Positions 36,287 through 45,083 of a stretch of DNA of 64,000 nt are shown piece after piece. The translations under genes were made by a program, and so were the position numbers. Numbering within the stretch: position 1 is the stretch's first letter; every line of letters starts with the position of its first letter. Under the pieces are notes generated by a model. The model ran no database searches and was not told the origin of the DNA. It was given only the letters and a program-made list of their open reading frames with translations. The DNA is from Occultella glacieicola (lineage in GTDB: Bacteria > Actinomycetota > Actinomycetes > Actinomycetales > Beutenbergiaceae), in the NCBI RefSeq assembly GCF_004353825.1, contig NZ_SMNA01000013.1, positions 62,001 to 126,000 of the forward strand, written 5' to 3'.

Positions 36287-37336
36287 ATGACCGTCGTCAC
36301 CGACGTGTCGGCGCCGGCGGCACCGACCACGCGGCTCCGGGTGCCGAGCCGGTGGGCCTTCCTGGCCCGCCGGCTGGGGTTCTACCTGACCGCCGCGTGG
36401 GCGGCGATCACGCTGAACTTCCTGCTCCCGCGGCTGATGCCCGGTGACCCGTCGGTCGCGATCGTGGACCAGCTGCAGCGGGTCAGCGGGCGTCAGCTGC
36501 CGCCCGAGACCCTGGTCTCGATCCAGACGCTCTTCGGCGATCCGGACGCGAACCTGGCCGAGCAGTACCTCGCCTACCTCGGCCAGCTCGCCAGGTTCGA
36601 CCTGGGCATCTCGATCTCCCGCTTCCCGACCCCGGTCGCGGACCTGGTCGCCTCCGGGCTGCCGTGGACGCTGATGCTGGTGGGCACCACCACCGTGCTG
36701 GCCTTCGTGATCGGGACCGGCCTGGGGGTGCTGACCGGCTGGAAGGCGGGCGGCCGCTTCGACGCGATCGTCACCCCCGCCTCGACCTTCATCTCGTCCG
36801 TCCCGTACTTCTGGGTGGCGCTGATCGCGCTGTGGGTGTTCGCGTTCGAACTGCGCTGGCTCCCGTCCTCCGGTGGCTACGACCCGGATCTCGAGGGCCC
36901 CGCGTTCTGGCTGAGCGCGCTGCGCTACGGCATCCTCCCGGCGGCCACGATCGTGTTCTCCGCGTTCGGCGGCTGGCTGCTGGGGATGCGCAACATGACC
37001 GTCACCACCGTCCGGGAGGAGTACGTGCTGCTCGCCCAGGCGAAGGGGCTGTCCCCGTCCCGGGTGGTCCTGCGCTACGCGGCCCGCAACGCCATGCTGC
37101 CCAGCTTCACGGGATTCGCACTGGCACTGGGCGGGGTGATCGGGGGCGCCCTGCTCACCGAGATCGTGTTCAGCTACCCGGGCATCGGCTACCTGCTCTA
37201 CGACTCGCTGACCAAGCGCGACTACCCCGTGATGCAGGGCGTGTTCCTGCTGATCGCGCTGACCGTCCTGTTGGCGAACCTGATCGCCGACTCCGTCTAC
37301 GTGTTCGTGGACCCCCGGGTCCGCGAGCAGGGGTGA
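36287..37336 (+). CDS. ABC transporter permease (DppB/OppB type)
   Basis: The 349-residue protein has six membrane segments, beginning at about residue 28 (FYLTAAWAAITLNFLLPRLM; the LPRLMPGDP motif is typical of OppB-type permeases). A long external loop follows, and the EAA cytoplasmic loop EYVLLAQAKGLSPSRVVLRY sits at about 247-266, which docks on the ATPase. GALLTEIVFSYPGIGYLLYD is a further family block. It forms the membrane channel with the next gene product. Confidence 0.92.
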   Translation: MTVVTDVSAPAAPTTRLRVPSRWAFLARRLGFYLTAAWAAITLNFLLPRLMPGDPSVAIVDQLQRVSGRQLPPETLVSIQTLFGDPDANLAEQYLAYLGQLARFDLGISISRFPTPVADLVASGLPWTLMLVGTTTVLAFVIGTGLGVLTGWKAGGRFDAIVTPASTFISSVPYFWVALIALWVFAFELRWLPSSGGYDPDLEGPAFWLSALRYGILPAATIVFSAFGGWLLGMRNMTVTTVREEYVLLAQAKGLSPSRVVLRYAARNAMLPSFTGFALALGGVIGGALLTEIVFSYPGIGYLLYDSLTKRDYPVMQGVFLLIALTVLLANLIADSVYVFVDPRVREQG

Positions 37337-37343
37337 GGCCGAC

Positions 37344-38255
37344 ATGAACTCGTCCTTCGGGTCCAACCCCAAGGTCCGCTTCGGACTCGTGGTGGTGACC
37401 TTCTTCGCCGCCCTGGCGATCCTCGGCCCGTGGCTGACGGGCACCGTGATGGGCATCGACCCGCGCGCGAACGACATCTCGGCGATCGCCTCCCCGCCGA
37501 GCTCGGAGCACTGGCTCGGCACCACCCAGTTCGGGCAGGACGTCCTCGCCCAGCTGATCGCGGGTGCCCGAGGCTCGATGTTCGTGGGCGTGCTCGCGGC
37601 CCTCATCGGCACCGTTCTGGCGATCGTGTTCGGTGTCACGGCCGGCTACTTCGGCGGCCGCACCGACCACGTCCTGAACTTCGTCACGAACATCTTCATG
37701 GTGATGCCGGTCCTCCCGCTGATCTTCATCGTCTCCGGCTACCTGCGCGGCACGGGTCTGTGGATGATCGCGATCATCATCGGGGTGTTCGGCTGGGCCG
37801 GCGGGGCCCGCACCCTGCGGGCGCAGACGATGAGCGTGCGCAACCGCGACTTCGTGCTCGCCATGCGCATGCTCGGGGAGTCGAACCCGCGCCTGATCGG
37901 CTCCGAGGTGCTCCCGCACTTGGGTGGCTGGGTCGCCTCGATGTTCCTGTCCGCGATGATCGGGGCGATCCTGGCCGAGGCCGGTCTGGCGTTCCTCGGG
38001 ATCTCCGACTCCGGGGCGATCAGCTGGGGGTCGATGATCCAGGCAGCCCAGTCCCAGAGCGCGGTGCTGCGCGGACTCTGGTGGTGGTTCGTGCCGCCCG
38101 GCCTGTGCATCGCCCTGATCGGCACGGCCGCGGCCATGCTGAACTTCGGCGTGGACGAGCTGTCCAACCCGAAGCTGCGCTCGGCGACCCGCAAGGTCGT
38201 GCGTCGCACCCGTCGGGTGGAGCGAGCCGTGGCGGCCGAGACGAGGACGGCATGA
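37344..38255 (+). CDS. ABC transporter permease (DppC/OppC type)
   Basis: The 303-residue partner permease shows the OppC pattern: one N-terminal membrane segment, a periplasmic HWLGTTQFGQDVLAQLIAGA block (about 52-71), then five more segments with the EAA loop RNRDFVLAMRMLGESNPRLI at about 168-187. It begins 7 nt after the first permease and ends with an ATGA overlap to the first ATPase gene. A basic tail (TRKVVRRTRRVERA) extends into the cytoplasm. Confidence 0.92.
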   Translation: MNSSFGSNPKVRFGLVVVTFFAALAILGPWLTGTVMGIDPRANDISAIASPPSSEHWLGTTQFGQDVLAQLIAGARGSMFVGVLAALIGTVLAIVFGVTAGYFGGRTDHVLNFVTNIFMVMPVLPLIFIVSGYLRGTGLWMIAIIIGVFGWAGGARTLRAQTMSVRNRDFVLAMRMLGESNPRLIGSEVLPHLGGWVASMFLSAMIGAILAEAGLAFLGISDSGAISWGSMIQAAQSQSAVLRGLWWWFVPPGLCIALIGTAAAMLNFGVDELSNPKLRSATRKVVRRTRRVERAVAAETRTA

Positions 38256-39292
38256 GCGCCCCCGCCCGCACCGAGACCCGGACCCTCACCCGGAGCAGCC
38301 CCCACGAGGCGGTGCTCGAGGTGCGTGACCTCACCGTCGACTACATCGGGCCCGACGGCGCCGTGACGGCGTGCAAGGACGTCACCCTCTCGCTTCGGCG
38401 TGGTGAGATCCTCGGCATCGCCGGTGAGTCCGGCTCCGGCAAGTCCACGCTGATCACGGCCCTGACCCGGTTGCAACGGCCGCCCGCCGCGACCACCTCC
38501 GGCAGCATCACGTTCCATCCGCGGGACGGCCGGGCCGGGATCGACCTGGTCGGTCTCTCCCCGCGGGAGCTCCGCCGGCTGCGGTGGTCCACGATGTCGA
38601 TCGTGCTGCAGAGCGCGATGGACGCCCTGAACCCGGTGATGCGCCTCGGCGACCAGTTCGCCGACGTGCTGCGCACCCACTACCGGGATCTGGACCGCAG
38701 CGGCGCCAGGGACCGGACCACCGAGCTGCTCGCGATGGTGGGCATATCCGCGGACCGGGCCCGGAGCTTCCCGCACGAGATGTCCGGCGGGATGCGCCAA
38801 CGCGCCACCATCGCCCTCGCCCTCGCGTGCGAGCCGGAACTGGTGGTGATGGACGAGCCGACCACCGCCGTCGACGTGGTCATGCAACGGCAGATCCTCG
38901 CCCAAGTGCTGCGGCTACGACGCGAACTGGGCTTCGCCGTCGTGATCGTCACGCACGACCTGTCCCTGCTCCTGGAGGTGGCCGACCGGATCGCGATCAT
39001 GTACGCCGGACGCATCGTGGAGGTGGGCACGGCCAGCGCCCTGTACCGGGACCCGGCCCACCCGTACACCCGCGGGCTGCGGGACTCCTTCCCACCACTG
39101 CACGCGCCGTTGCGGGAACTCCGGGGGATCCCGGGGACGCCACCGGACCTGCGCCGCCCGCCGAGCGGGTGCCCGTTCCATCCCCGGTGCCCGGTGCGCG
39201 TCGAAGCCTGCCAGAGCACCCTGCCCGCGCTCGTACCCTTGCCCGAACAGGAGGCCGCGTGCCTGCTGCTGACCTCGGAGGAGAACCCATGA
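38252..39292 (+). CDS. ABC transporter ATP-binding protein (DppD/OppD type)
   Basis: The 346-residue ATPase has Walker A GESGSGKST, the signature MSGGMRQR, Walker B LVVMDEPTTAVD and switch His VIVTHDLSLL. The C-terminal oligopeptide-transport domain carries CPFHPRCPVRVEACQ, a four-cysteine cluster typical of Opp/Dpp ATPases. The start ATG overlaps the preceding permease stop (ATGA) and the stop overlaps the next ATPase start in the same way. Confidence 0.93.
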   Translation: MSAPARTETRTLTRSSPHEAVLEVRDLTVDYIGPDGAVTACKDVTLSLRRGEILGIAGESGSGKSTLITALTRLQRPPAATTSGSITFHPRDGRAGIDLVGLSPRELRRLRWSTMSIVLQSAMDALNPVMRLGDQFADVLRTHYRDLDRSGARDRTTELLAMVGISADRARSFPHEMSGGMRQRATIALALACEPELVVMDEPTTAVDVVMQRQILAQVLRLRRELGFAVVIVTHDLSLLLEVADRIAIMYAGRIVEVGTASALYRDPAHPYTRGLRDSFPPLHAPLRELRGIPGTPPDLRRPPSGCPFHPRCPVRVEACQSTLPALVPLPEQEAACLLLTSEENP

Positions 39293-40389
39293 CACGCCAC
39301 GACGGCGCACCGGCGGACACGGCCGACCACGAGGTTGCGGTCCTGTCCGCGGTGGACGTGAGCAAGCACTTCGTGGTGCGCAACGCCGTCGGGAACTCCT
39401 CGGTGGTGCGTGCCGTGGAGCACGCCTCGGTGGACCTGCACGCCGGACGGATCGTCGCCGTCGTCGGGGAGAGCGGCAGCGGTAAGACCACGCTGGCCCG
39501 GCTGCTGGCCCGGTTCTACGAGCCGACGCAGGGACAGATCCGCCTCGACGGCGCCCCGGTCGCCAAGGGGTCGGCCGCCCGCGGCTACCACCAGCAGGTC
39601 CAGCTGATCTTCCAGGACCCGTTCGGGTCGCTGAACCCGGTGCACCGGGTCCGGCACAACCTCGACCGGGCCCTGCGCATCCACGACCGCCGTCTCGGCC
39701 GGGCGGAGCGACGCAGGCGTGCCGTCGAGCTGCTGGAGCGGGTCAGCCTCACCCCTGGCGAGGACTTCCTGGACAAGTTCCCGCACGAGCTCTCCGGAGG
39801 CCAGCGGCAGAGGGTGGTGATCGCGCGGGCGCTGGCGGTGGCGCCGAAGGTCCTGCTGGGCGACGAGCCGATCTCGATGCTGGACGTCTCGATCCGGCTC
39901 GAGATGCTCAACCTGCTCGGTCGGCTCAGCCGCGAGGAGGGGCTGGCCATGCTCTACATCACGCATGACATCGCCAGCGCCCGTTACGTCTGCGACGACG
40001 TGGTGGTGATGTACGCCGGGCAGATGACCGAGGGGGGCCCCAAGGACCGGGTCATCGGCGCCCCGGCGCACCCGTACACGAAGCTGCTCGTGGAGTCCTC
40101 ACCGGATCCGGACCGGGTGGGCACCACCTCAAGGGACGACCAGTTCGCCGACGCCGAGGCGCTCGGCGAGCCGCCGAGCCTGATCGAGCCACCGACCGGC
40201 TGCCGGTTCCACCCGCGGTGCCCGTTCGCGATGAGCCGGTGCGCCGAGGAGGAGCCGCCCCGCACCGACCTCGGGGACGGGCACTGGTCCCGGTGCTGGC
40301 TGCACCAGGTGGGCCGCGCGGACGAGATCGGTGCGGACACCTACTCGGCGGCGCTGGCCCGGCGCGACCCGGCCGAGGTGGCGTCGTGA
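39289..40389 (+). CDS. ABC transporter ATP-binding protein (DppF/OppF type)
   Basis: The 366-residue ATPase pairs with the preceding one. It has Walker [11 protein letters not shown]-loop [15 protein letters not shown], signature [15 protein letters not shown], Walker [13 protein letters not shown] (the usual hydrophobic residue before Asp is Gly) and switch [15 protein letters not shown]. The C-terminal [20 protein letters not shown] with its cysteine cluster is standard for the family. It is joined by four-base overlaps on both sides. Confidence 0.93.
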   Translation: MTRHDGAPADTADHEVAVLSAVDVSKHFVVRNAVGNSSVVRAVEHASVDLHAGRIVAVVGESGSGKTTLARLLARFYEPTQGQIRLDGAPVAKGSAARGYHQQVQLIFQDPFGSLNPVHRVRHNLDRALRIHDRRLGRAERRRRAVELLERVSLTPGEDFLDKFPHELSGGQRQRVVIARALAVAPKVLLGDEPISMLDVSIRLEMLNLLGRLSREEGLAMLYITHDIASARYVCDDVVVMYAGQMTEGGPKDRVIGAPAHPYTKLLVESSPDPDRVGTTSRDDQFADAEALGEPPSLIEPPTGCRFHPRCPFAMSRCAEEEPPRTDLGDGHWSRCWLHQVGRADEIGADTYSAALARRDPAEVAS

Positions 40390-41441
40390 CAGCCGTGCGC
40401 CGGGACCGGCCGGTGCGGCAGTCCGACGTGGCGCGCCTGGCCGGGGTCTCCCAGTCGGCCGTGTCGCGCGTGGTGAGCGGGGACCTCGCCCGCATCCCCG
40501 CGGCCACGGCGGAACGCATCCGGGAGGCCGTCCGGGAACTCGGCTACGTGCCGAACCCGGCGGCTCGCAGCCTACGGGGGCGGCGGAACTCGCTCCTGGG
40601 GGTGCACGCGTTCGAACCACTGTTCCAGTGGGCCCGGGACGGGTTCTACCTGGACTTCCTGCTCGGCATCGAGGAACGCGCCGAGGAGACCGGCAACGAC
40701 CTGGTCCTGTTCACCTCCGCCACCGGCCGGCACGGGTCGGGCACCGTGTACACCTCGGAGATGAACCGTCTCGGCATGGCGGACGGCAGCATCCTGCTGG
40801 GTGTCGCCTCGGACCCGCACGAGCTCGCCCGCCTCGCCGGCGACGGCTACCCGTTCGTGCACGTCGGTCGCCGGGACGTCCCCGGCGTCGAGATCTCGTG
40901 TGTGATCCCGGACTACCGCACCGCGTCCGTGGAGGTGGTCACCCGGCTGGCCGAGCTCGGCCACCGCACCCTCACCTACCTGCGGGACCCGAACGAGAAC
41001 GAGCCCTACCAGGATCGGCGCGCCGGGTACCAGGCGGCGCTCGCCGAGCTCGGGCTGGAGGACGACTCGCCCGGTGCCGCCGGCCGGTCGGGCTTCGACG
41101 ACTCCTCGGTCGAGGACCTGCTGCGACGTGGGTCCACCGCGGTGGTGGCCGAGAGCGTGTGGCTGGCCGAGCAGATGATGGCCGCGCTGACCGCCCGGGG
41201 CCTGACCGTGCCCACCGACGTCTCCGTCGCGGTCCTCGAGACCCGTTCTCCGGACTCGGCGGTCGAGTGGGACTGCCTCGTGATCCCCCGGCTCGAGGTC
41301 GGCCGCCGGGCCGTGGACCAGCTGATCGAACTCGTCGAGGATCCCCGGACCCCTCCGACCCAGACCTGGGTGCCGTGCTCCATGGCGCCGGGCACCACCA
41401 TCACCATCGCGAAGACGAGCCAACGGAAGGTCGAGCCATGA
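40386..41441 (+). CDS. LacI family transcriptional regulator
   Basis: The 351-residue protein starts at a GTG overlapping the ATPase stop (GTGA). Residues about 11-60 are the LacI helix-turn-helix and hinge: SDVARLAGVSQSAVSRVVSG, then AAVRELGY-like VRELGYVPNPAARSLRGRR. The rest is a periplasmic-binding-protein-like sugar domain (LLGIEERAEETGNDLVLFTS, TLTYLRDPNENEPYQDRRAG, VPTDVSVAVLETRSPDSAVE). LacI members usually respond to a sugar or its derivative, which suggests the importer brings in a carbohydrate. It is unusual to be placed within the operon and coupled on both sides. Confidence 0.92.
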   Translation: MTAVRRDRPVRQSDVARLAGVSQSAVSRVVSGDLARIPAATAERIREAVRELGYVPNPAARSLRGRRNSLLGVHAFEPLFQWARDGFYLDFLLGIEERAEETGNDLVLFTSATGRHGSGTVYTSEMNRLGMADGSILLGVASDPHELARLAGDGYPFVHVGRRDVPGVEISCVIPDYRTASVEVVTRLAELGHRTLTYLRDPNENEPYQDRRAGYQAALAELGLEDDSPGAAGRSGFDDSSVEDLLRRGSTAVVAESVWLAEQMMAALTARGLTVPTDVSVAVLETRSPDSAVEWDCLVIPRLEVGRRAVDQLIELVEDPRTPPTQTWVPCSMAPGTTITIAKTSQRKVEP

Positions 41442-43039
41442 CAGAACGTCGAACCGAGATCCTGGTGGTCGGGGGTGGGCTCGGCGGCGTCGCCGCGGCC
41501 CTGACCGCGGCCCGCCTGGGCCGGAAGGTGATCCTCACCGAGGAGACCGACTGGCTCGGGGGACAGCTGACCGCCCAGCTCGTGCCACCGGACGAGCACG
41601 CCTGGATCGAGTCCGACCTGGTCTCCCCGACCTACGCCGAGCTGCGGCGCCGGATCCGTGACTACTACCGGCGCAACTACCCGCTGTTGCCCGCCGCCGC
41701 CGAGAACCCGACCCTGAACCCCGGGCTCGGCTGGGTCTCCCGGCTCTGCCACGAGCCCCGCGTCGCGGTCGCCGCGATCGAGGAGATGCTCGCGCCGTGG
41801 CGCGCCTCCGGCGCGATCGAGGTCCTCCTCGAGCATGTCCCGACGGCGGTGCACACGGGCGGCGACGTGATCGACGCGGTGACGCTGAGCGACCGGCGCA
41901 CGGGGGACGAGCTGACCGTCGCCGCGGACTTCGTGGTGGACGCCACCGAGCTGGGTGACCTGCTCGAGCTCGGCGGGGTCGAGCACGTCATCGGAACCGA
42001 GTCGCGGGAGGACACCGGGGAGCTGCACGCTCCGGAACGGGCGGACCCGCTCGACCAGCAGGCCGTCTCCTGGTGCTACGCCCTGGAGCACCGGGAGGGG
42101 GAGGACCACACCATCGACCGGCCCGCGAGCTACCAGCACTGGGCCACGAAGGTGGACGACTTCTGGCCCGGACCGCAGCTGTCCTGGGTGGACGTGGAGC
42201 CGGTGTATCTGGGCAGGCGGGACCGGCCGATCTTCATGTCCGAGCCGACGCCGGGGGTGCCCTTCGACCTGTGGGACTACCGCCGGATCCTCGCCGCCGA
42301 GCAGTTCGACCCGGCCGCGGGCCTGCGCGACGTCTCCGCGGTGAACTGGCCGCAGATCGACTACTGGGAGGCGCCGCTGCTCGGTGTCGACGCCGCCGCG
42401 AAGGAGCGGGCCCTCGCCCGCAGCCGGGAGCTGTCCCTCTCCTTCCTGTACTGGATGCAGACCGACGCACCCCGGGAGGACGGCGGCACCGGCTACCCCG
42501 GGTTGCGGCTGCGGCCGGACGTGGCCGGCACCGCGGACGGGCTGGCCAAGACCGCCTACATCCGCGAGTCACGCCGGATCGCGGCCGAGTTCACCGTGCT
42601 CGAGCAACACGTCGGCGTCGAGGCCCGTGGCGTGGAGGCGGGCTCCGCCGTGTTCGACGACGCCGTGGGGATCGGCCACTACCGGATCGATCTGCATCCC
42701 TCCACGGCCGGCCGCACCTACGTGGACATCGAGTGCTTCCCGTTCCAGATCCCGCTCGGGGCCCTGCTCCCGGTCCGGGTGGACAACCTGCTGCCGGCGT
42801 GCAAGAACATCGGCACCACCCACATCACGAACGGGAGCTACCGCCTGCACCCGGTCGAGTGGTCGATCGGTGAGGCGGTCGGGGCGCTGGTCGCGTTCTG
42901 CCTCGACCGCGGCGTGGTGCCCCGCAAGGTGCGCGCCGACTCCGCCAGCCGCTCCGACTACCAGGAACTGCTGCGCGGTCGGCTCGGGGTGACCACGGCC
43001 TGGCCGGACGAGGTCCGGCGCACCCGACCCGGCCACTGA
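41438..43039 (+). CDS. FAD-dependent oxidoreductase
   Basis: The 533-residue protein opens with a Rossmann FAD motif (EILVVGGGLGGVAAALTAAR, GxGxxG at about 11-16) followed by TEETDWLGGQLTAQ. It has the internal DFVVDATELGDLLELGG and a C-terminal FAD block (LLPVRVDNLLPACKNIGTTH, YRLHPVEWSIGEAVGALVAF), the layout of the FAD_oxidored family. Relatives often lie in polysaccharide-use loci, but their reactions are largely undefined. No signal peptide, so it acts in the cytoplasm, presumably on the imported compound. The ATG overlaps the LacI stop (ATGA), making it the final gene of the operon. Confidence 0.88.
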   Translation: MTERRTEILVVGGGLGGVAAALTAARLGRKVILTEETDWLGGQLTAQLVPPDEHAWIESDLVSPTYAELRRRIRDYYRRNYPLLPAAAENPTLNPGLGWVSRLCHEPRVAVAAIEEMLAPWRASGAIEVLLEHVPTAVHTGGDVIDAVTLSDRRTGDELTVAADFVVDATELGDLLELGGVEHVIGTESREDTGELHAPERADPLDQQAVSWCYALEHREGEDHTIDRPASYQHWATKVDDFWPGPQLSWVDVEPVYLGRRDRPIFMSEPTPGVPFDLWDYRRILAAEQFDPAAGLRDVSAVNWPQIDYWEAPLLGVDAAAKERALARSRELSLSFLYWMQTDAPREDGGTGYPGLRLRPDVAGTADGLAKTAYIRESRRIAAEFTVLEQHVGVEARGVEAGSAVFDDAVGIGHYRIDLHPSTAGRTYVDIECFPFQIPLGALLPVRVDNLLPACKNIGTTHITNGSYRLHPVEWSIGEAVGALVAFCLDRGVVPRKVRADSASRSDYQELLRGRLGVTTAWPDEVRRTRPGH

Positions 43040-43138
43040 CCGCGGCCGGCGCCGTCGGGCGGGCCGGTGCGGCTCGGGGACAGTTGGTCCCCGGTCCCGC
43101 ATGCAGAGACGCCCGACGGCGCCCGCTCGCCGGGTGTG

Positions 43139-43144
43139 TAGTCT
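43139..43144 (+). promoter_or_regulatory. Putative -10 box of the DAHP synthase leader
   Basis: TAGTCT, preceded by TGTG, lies 6 nt before the leader ATG, so the transcript would start at the A of the start codon and be leaderless. No ribosome site precedes the ATG. A -35 hexamer is not evident in the GC-rich upstream sequence. Confidence 0.5.
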
Positions 43145-43150
43145 CCCCTT

Positions 43151-43213
43151 ATGCGTTGCGCACCCAGGTATTGGTTTAGCGTGTCGGCCCCGGCCGTCGC
43201 GCTCAGCCTCTGA
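43151..43213 (+). CDS. Aromatic amino acid leader peptide of the DAHP synthase gene
   Basis: The 20-codon frame reads MRCAPRYWFSVSAPAVALSL and stop. Codons 7-9 are Tyr-Trp-Phe, the three end products of the pathway whose first enzyme is encoded 114 nt downstream, and the Tyr and Phe codons are the A/T-ending TAT and TTT, which are rare in this GC-rich genome. The frame starts 6 nt after a -10 box. A ribosome waiting at these codons would cover the left arm of the hairpin at 43181. All this fits ribosome-mediated attenuation; I found no alternative reading of the gap. Direct evidence of translation is lacking. Confidence 0.72.
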   Translation: MRCAPRYWFSVSAPAVALSL

Positions 43214-43288
43214 CGCGCGCAACCGGAGCCGACACAGGGCGTGGACCAACGGGGTCCGCGCCCTTCGCCATTGAGGCGGGCGCTCCGG
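43181..43288 (+). promoter_or_regulatory. Candidate transcription attenuator of the DAHP synthase gene
   Basis: GTGTCGGCCCCGG (43181-43193, within the leader frame) pairs with CCGGAGCCGACAC (43223-43235) at 12 of 13 positions. Immediately after, GGGCGTGGACC (43237-43247) pairs with GGTCCGCGCCC (43253-43263) with one G-U pair, followed by TTCGCC, a weak terminator tail. CCGGAGC (43223-43229) can alternatively pair with GCTCCGG (43282-43288), which would span and could compete with the second hairpin. The set resembles the arms of an amino-acid attenuator, though which fold means 'on' is inferred. Confidence 0.6.
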
Positions 43289-43326
43289 GAGCTGGGGTGA
43301 TCCGCCCGGACCCGGAAGGACCAGCC

Positions 43327-44394
43327 GTGGATCTCACCCAGACCGAACGCACCAACGACCTGCGCGTGTTGCGCATGGAGCCGCTGCCGACCCCGAGCGA
43401 GGTGCTCGCCGAGCTGCCGCTGCCGGACGCCTCCGCCGAGCTCGTGGCCCGCTCGCGGGCGCACACCCAGGACATCCTGGCCGGCCGTGACCACCGGCTG
43501 CTCGTGGTGGTCGGCCCGTGCTCGGTGCACGATCCCGTGGCCGGTGTGGAGTACGCGCACCGGCTGTCCGCGCTCGCGGCCGAGCTGAGCGACGACCTGC
43601 ACGTCGTGATGCGCGTCTACTTCGAGAAGCCGCGCACCACCACCGGCTGGAAGGGCCTCATCAACGACCCCGGGCTGGACGGCAGCTACGACATCCCGCG
43701 GGGTCTGCGTCTGGCCCGGACCGTGCTGCTGGACGTGCTGGCCGAGGGCGTGAGCGCCGGGTGCGAGTTCCTCGAGACGACCTCGCCGCAGTACATCGCG
43801 GACACGGTCAGCTACGGAGCGATCGGGGCGCGAACGGTCGAGTCCCAGGTGCACCGGCAACTGGCCTCCGGGCTGTCCATGCCGATCGGGTTCAAGAACT
43901 CCTCCGACGGCGACGTCCAGGTGGCCGCGGACGCGTGCGTGGCCGCGGCCTCGCCACAGACGTTCCTCGGCGTGGATGCCCGCGGCCGGGCCGCGGTCGT
44001 CGACACCGCCGGCAACCCGGACTCCCACGTGATCCTGCGCGGCGGCCGCCGTGGCCCGAACTACGCACCGCCGGCGCTCACCGCCGCGCTGGACGTGCTC
44101 GAGCGGTCCGGCCTGGCCCGCCGCCTGGTCGTGGACGCCAGTCACGGCAACAGCGGCAAGGACCACGTCCGGCAGGCCGAGGTGGCCCGGGAGATCGCCG
44201 AACAGGTCGCCACCGGCGAGCACGGGATCGCCGGGGTGATGCTGGAGAGCTTCCTGGTGGCCGGGCGGCAGGAACCGGCGCCGACGGGACTCACCTACGG
44301 CCAGTCGGTCACGGACGCGTGCCTGTCCTGGGACACGACCGAGTCGGCGATGCGGAACCTGGCCACCGCGGCGGCGCGGCGACGCGCGAACTGA
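43327..44394 (+). CDS. aroG: 3-deoxy-7-phosphoheptulonate (DAHP) synthase, class I
   Basis: The 355-residue enzyme condenses phosphoenolpyruvate and erythrose-4-phosphate, the first step to Phe, Tyr and Trp. Class I (AroFGH) signatures are LLVVVGPCSVHDPVAGVEYA, VMRVYFEKPRTTTGWKGLIN, GARTVESQVHRQLASGLSMP, IGFKNSSDGDVQVAADA and LVVDASHGNSGKDH. The start is the GTG at 43327, 6 nt after a GGAAGGA ribosome site; ten upstream in-frame codons are not supported. The N-terminal extension of about 40 residues is where class I enzymes bind the inhibitory amino acid. Expression is probably also controlled by the leader upstream. Confidence 0.95.
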   Translation: MDLTQTERTNDLRVLRMEPLPTPSEVLAELPLPDASAELVARSRAHTQDILAGRDHRLLVVVGPCSVHDPVAGVEYAHRLSALAAELSDDLHVVMRVYFEKPRTTTGWKGLINDPGLDGSYDIPRGLRLARTVLLDVLAEGVSAGCEFLETTSPQYIADTVSYGAIGARTVESQVHRQLASGLSMPIGFKNSSDGDVQVAADACVAAASPQTFLGVDARGRAAVVDTAGNPDSHVILRGGRRGPNYAPPALTAALDVLERSGLARRLVVDASHGNSGKDHVRQAEVAREIAEQVATGEHGIAGVMLESFLVAGRQEPAPTGLTYGQSVTDACLSWDTTESAMRNLATAAARRRAN

Positions 44395-44463
44395 CGTTGC
44401 GCCGTCGGGCGGAGCGACGAGGAGCAGCCGGCGCCCTGGCGCGGTGACCGACCGGACCGGGCT

Positions 44464-44494
44464 GACGCCGTCGGGCACCACCGGCGACGGCGTC
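44464..44494. terminator. Hairpin between DAHP synthase and NUDIX genes
   Basis: GACGCCGTCG and CGACGGCGTC form a perfect 10-bp stem around an 11-nt loop, between two convergent genes. The left arm overlaps a copy of the CGCCGTCGGGC element. No T run follows. Confidence 0.55.
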
Positions 44495-44497
44495 GCC

Positions 44498-44983
44498 TCA
44501 CCGCTCGAAGGCGGGTCCGGCGGACGGGTCGGACCGGAAGGCGAGCGTGTCCGCGATCCGCTGGGCGGTGGTGTCCGCGAGCGGCGCCGGCAGCGCGTCG
44601 GTCGCGAACCAGCCGACCTCGAGCGACTCGTCGTCGCCGACGCGGGCCTCACCGCCCGTGTGCCGGCACCAGAACGTCAGGTCCAGGTACTGCGCCCGGT
44701 CGCCGTTCGGGTAGGTGATCACGTCGCCGGTGCGGACCGCCGTCAGCGCCTCCACCCGTGCGCTCACGCCGGTCTCCTCGGCGACCTCGCGCAGCGCGGC
44801 GCGGGCGGGCTGCTCGCCGGGGTCGAGGATGCCACTGATCACCGCCCAGGCGCCGGTGTCGCTGCGGCGCCCGAGCAGGACCCGGTCGGCGGCGTCGAAC
44901 ACCACCGCGCTCACCCCCGAGAGCCACAGGAGCTCGGTGCCGACGTGCCGGCGCAGGTCCGTCACGAACTCGGGGATCGGCAT
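44498..44983 (-). CDS. NUDIX hydrolase
   Basis: The 161-residue protein has a complete Nudix box, GILDPGEQPARAALREVAEE followed by TGV (about residues 51-73), with the catalytic REVAEETG core. Upstream LLWLSGVSAVVFDAADRVLL and downstream AQYLDLTFWCRHTGGEARVG complete the fold. Such small members hydrolyse nucleoside diphosphate derivatives, often oxidised dNTPs or ADP-ribose; the substrate is unknown. It converges on the DAHP synthase gene. Confidence 0.9.
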   Translation of the reverse strand: MPIPEFVTDLRRHVGTELLWLSGVSAVVFDAADRVLLGRRSDTGAWAVISGILDPGEQPARAALREVAEETGVSARVEALTAVRTGDVITYPNGDRAQYLDLTFWCRHTGGEARVGDDESLEVGWFATDALPAPLADTTAQRIADTLAFRSDPSAGPAFER

Positions 44984-45083
44984 GGCATCGATCCTGCCAC
45001 GGGCGGCGGACGGCCGGTCCCGACGTCGCCGCTACGATGCCGGACGGGCCCCGGCCGGTGGCCCGAACAGATGAGGAGCATCC

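Noticed and set aside
43151-43288. T-box or tryptophan riboswitch-type element
   Set aside because: No T-box sequence (AGGGTGGNACCGCG-like) or specifier loop is seen; the short YWF frame explains the region better.
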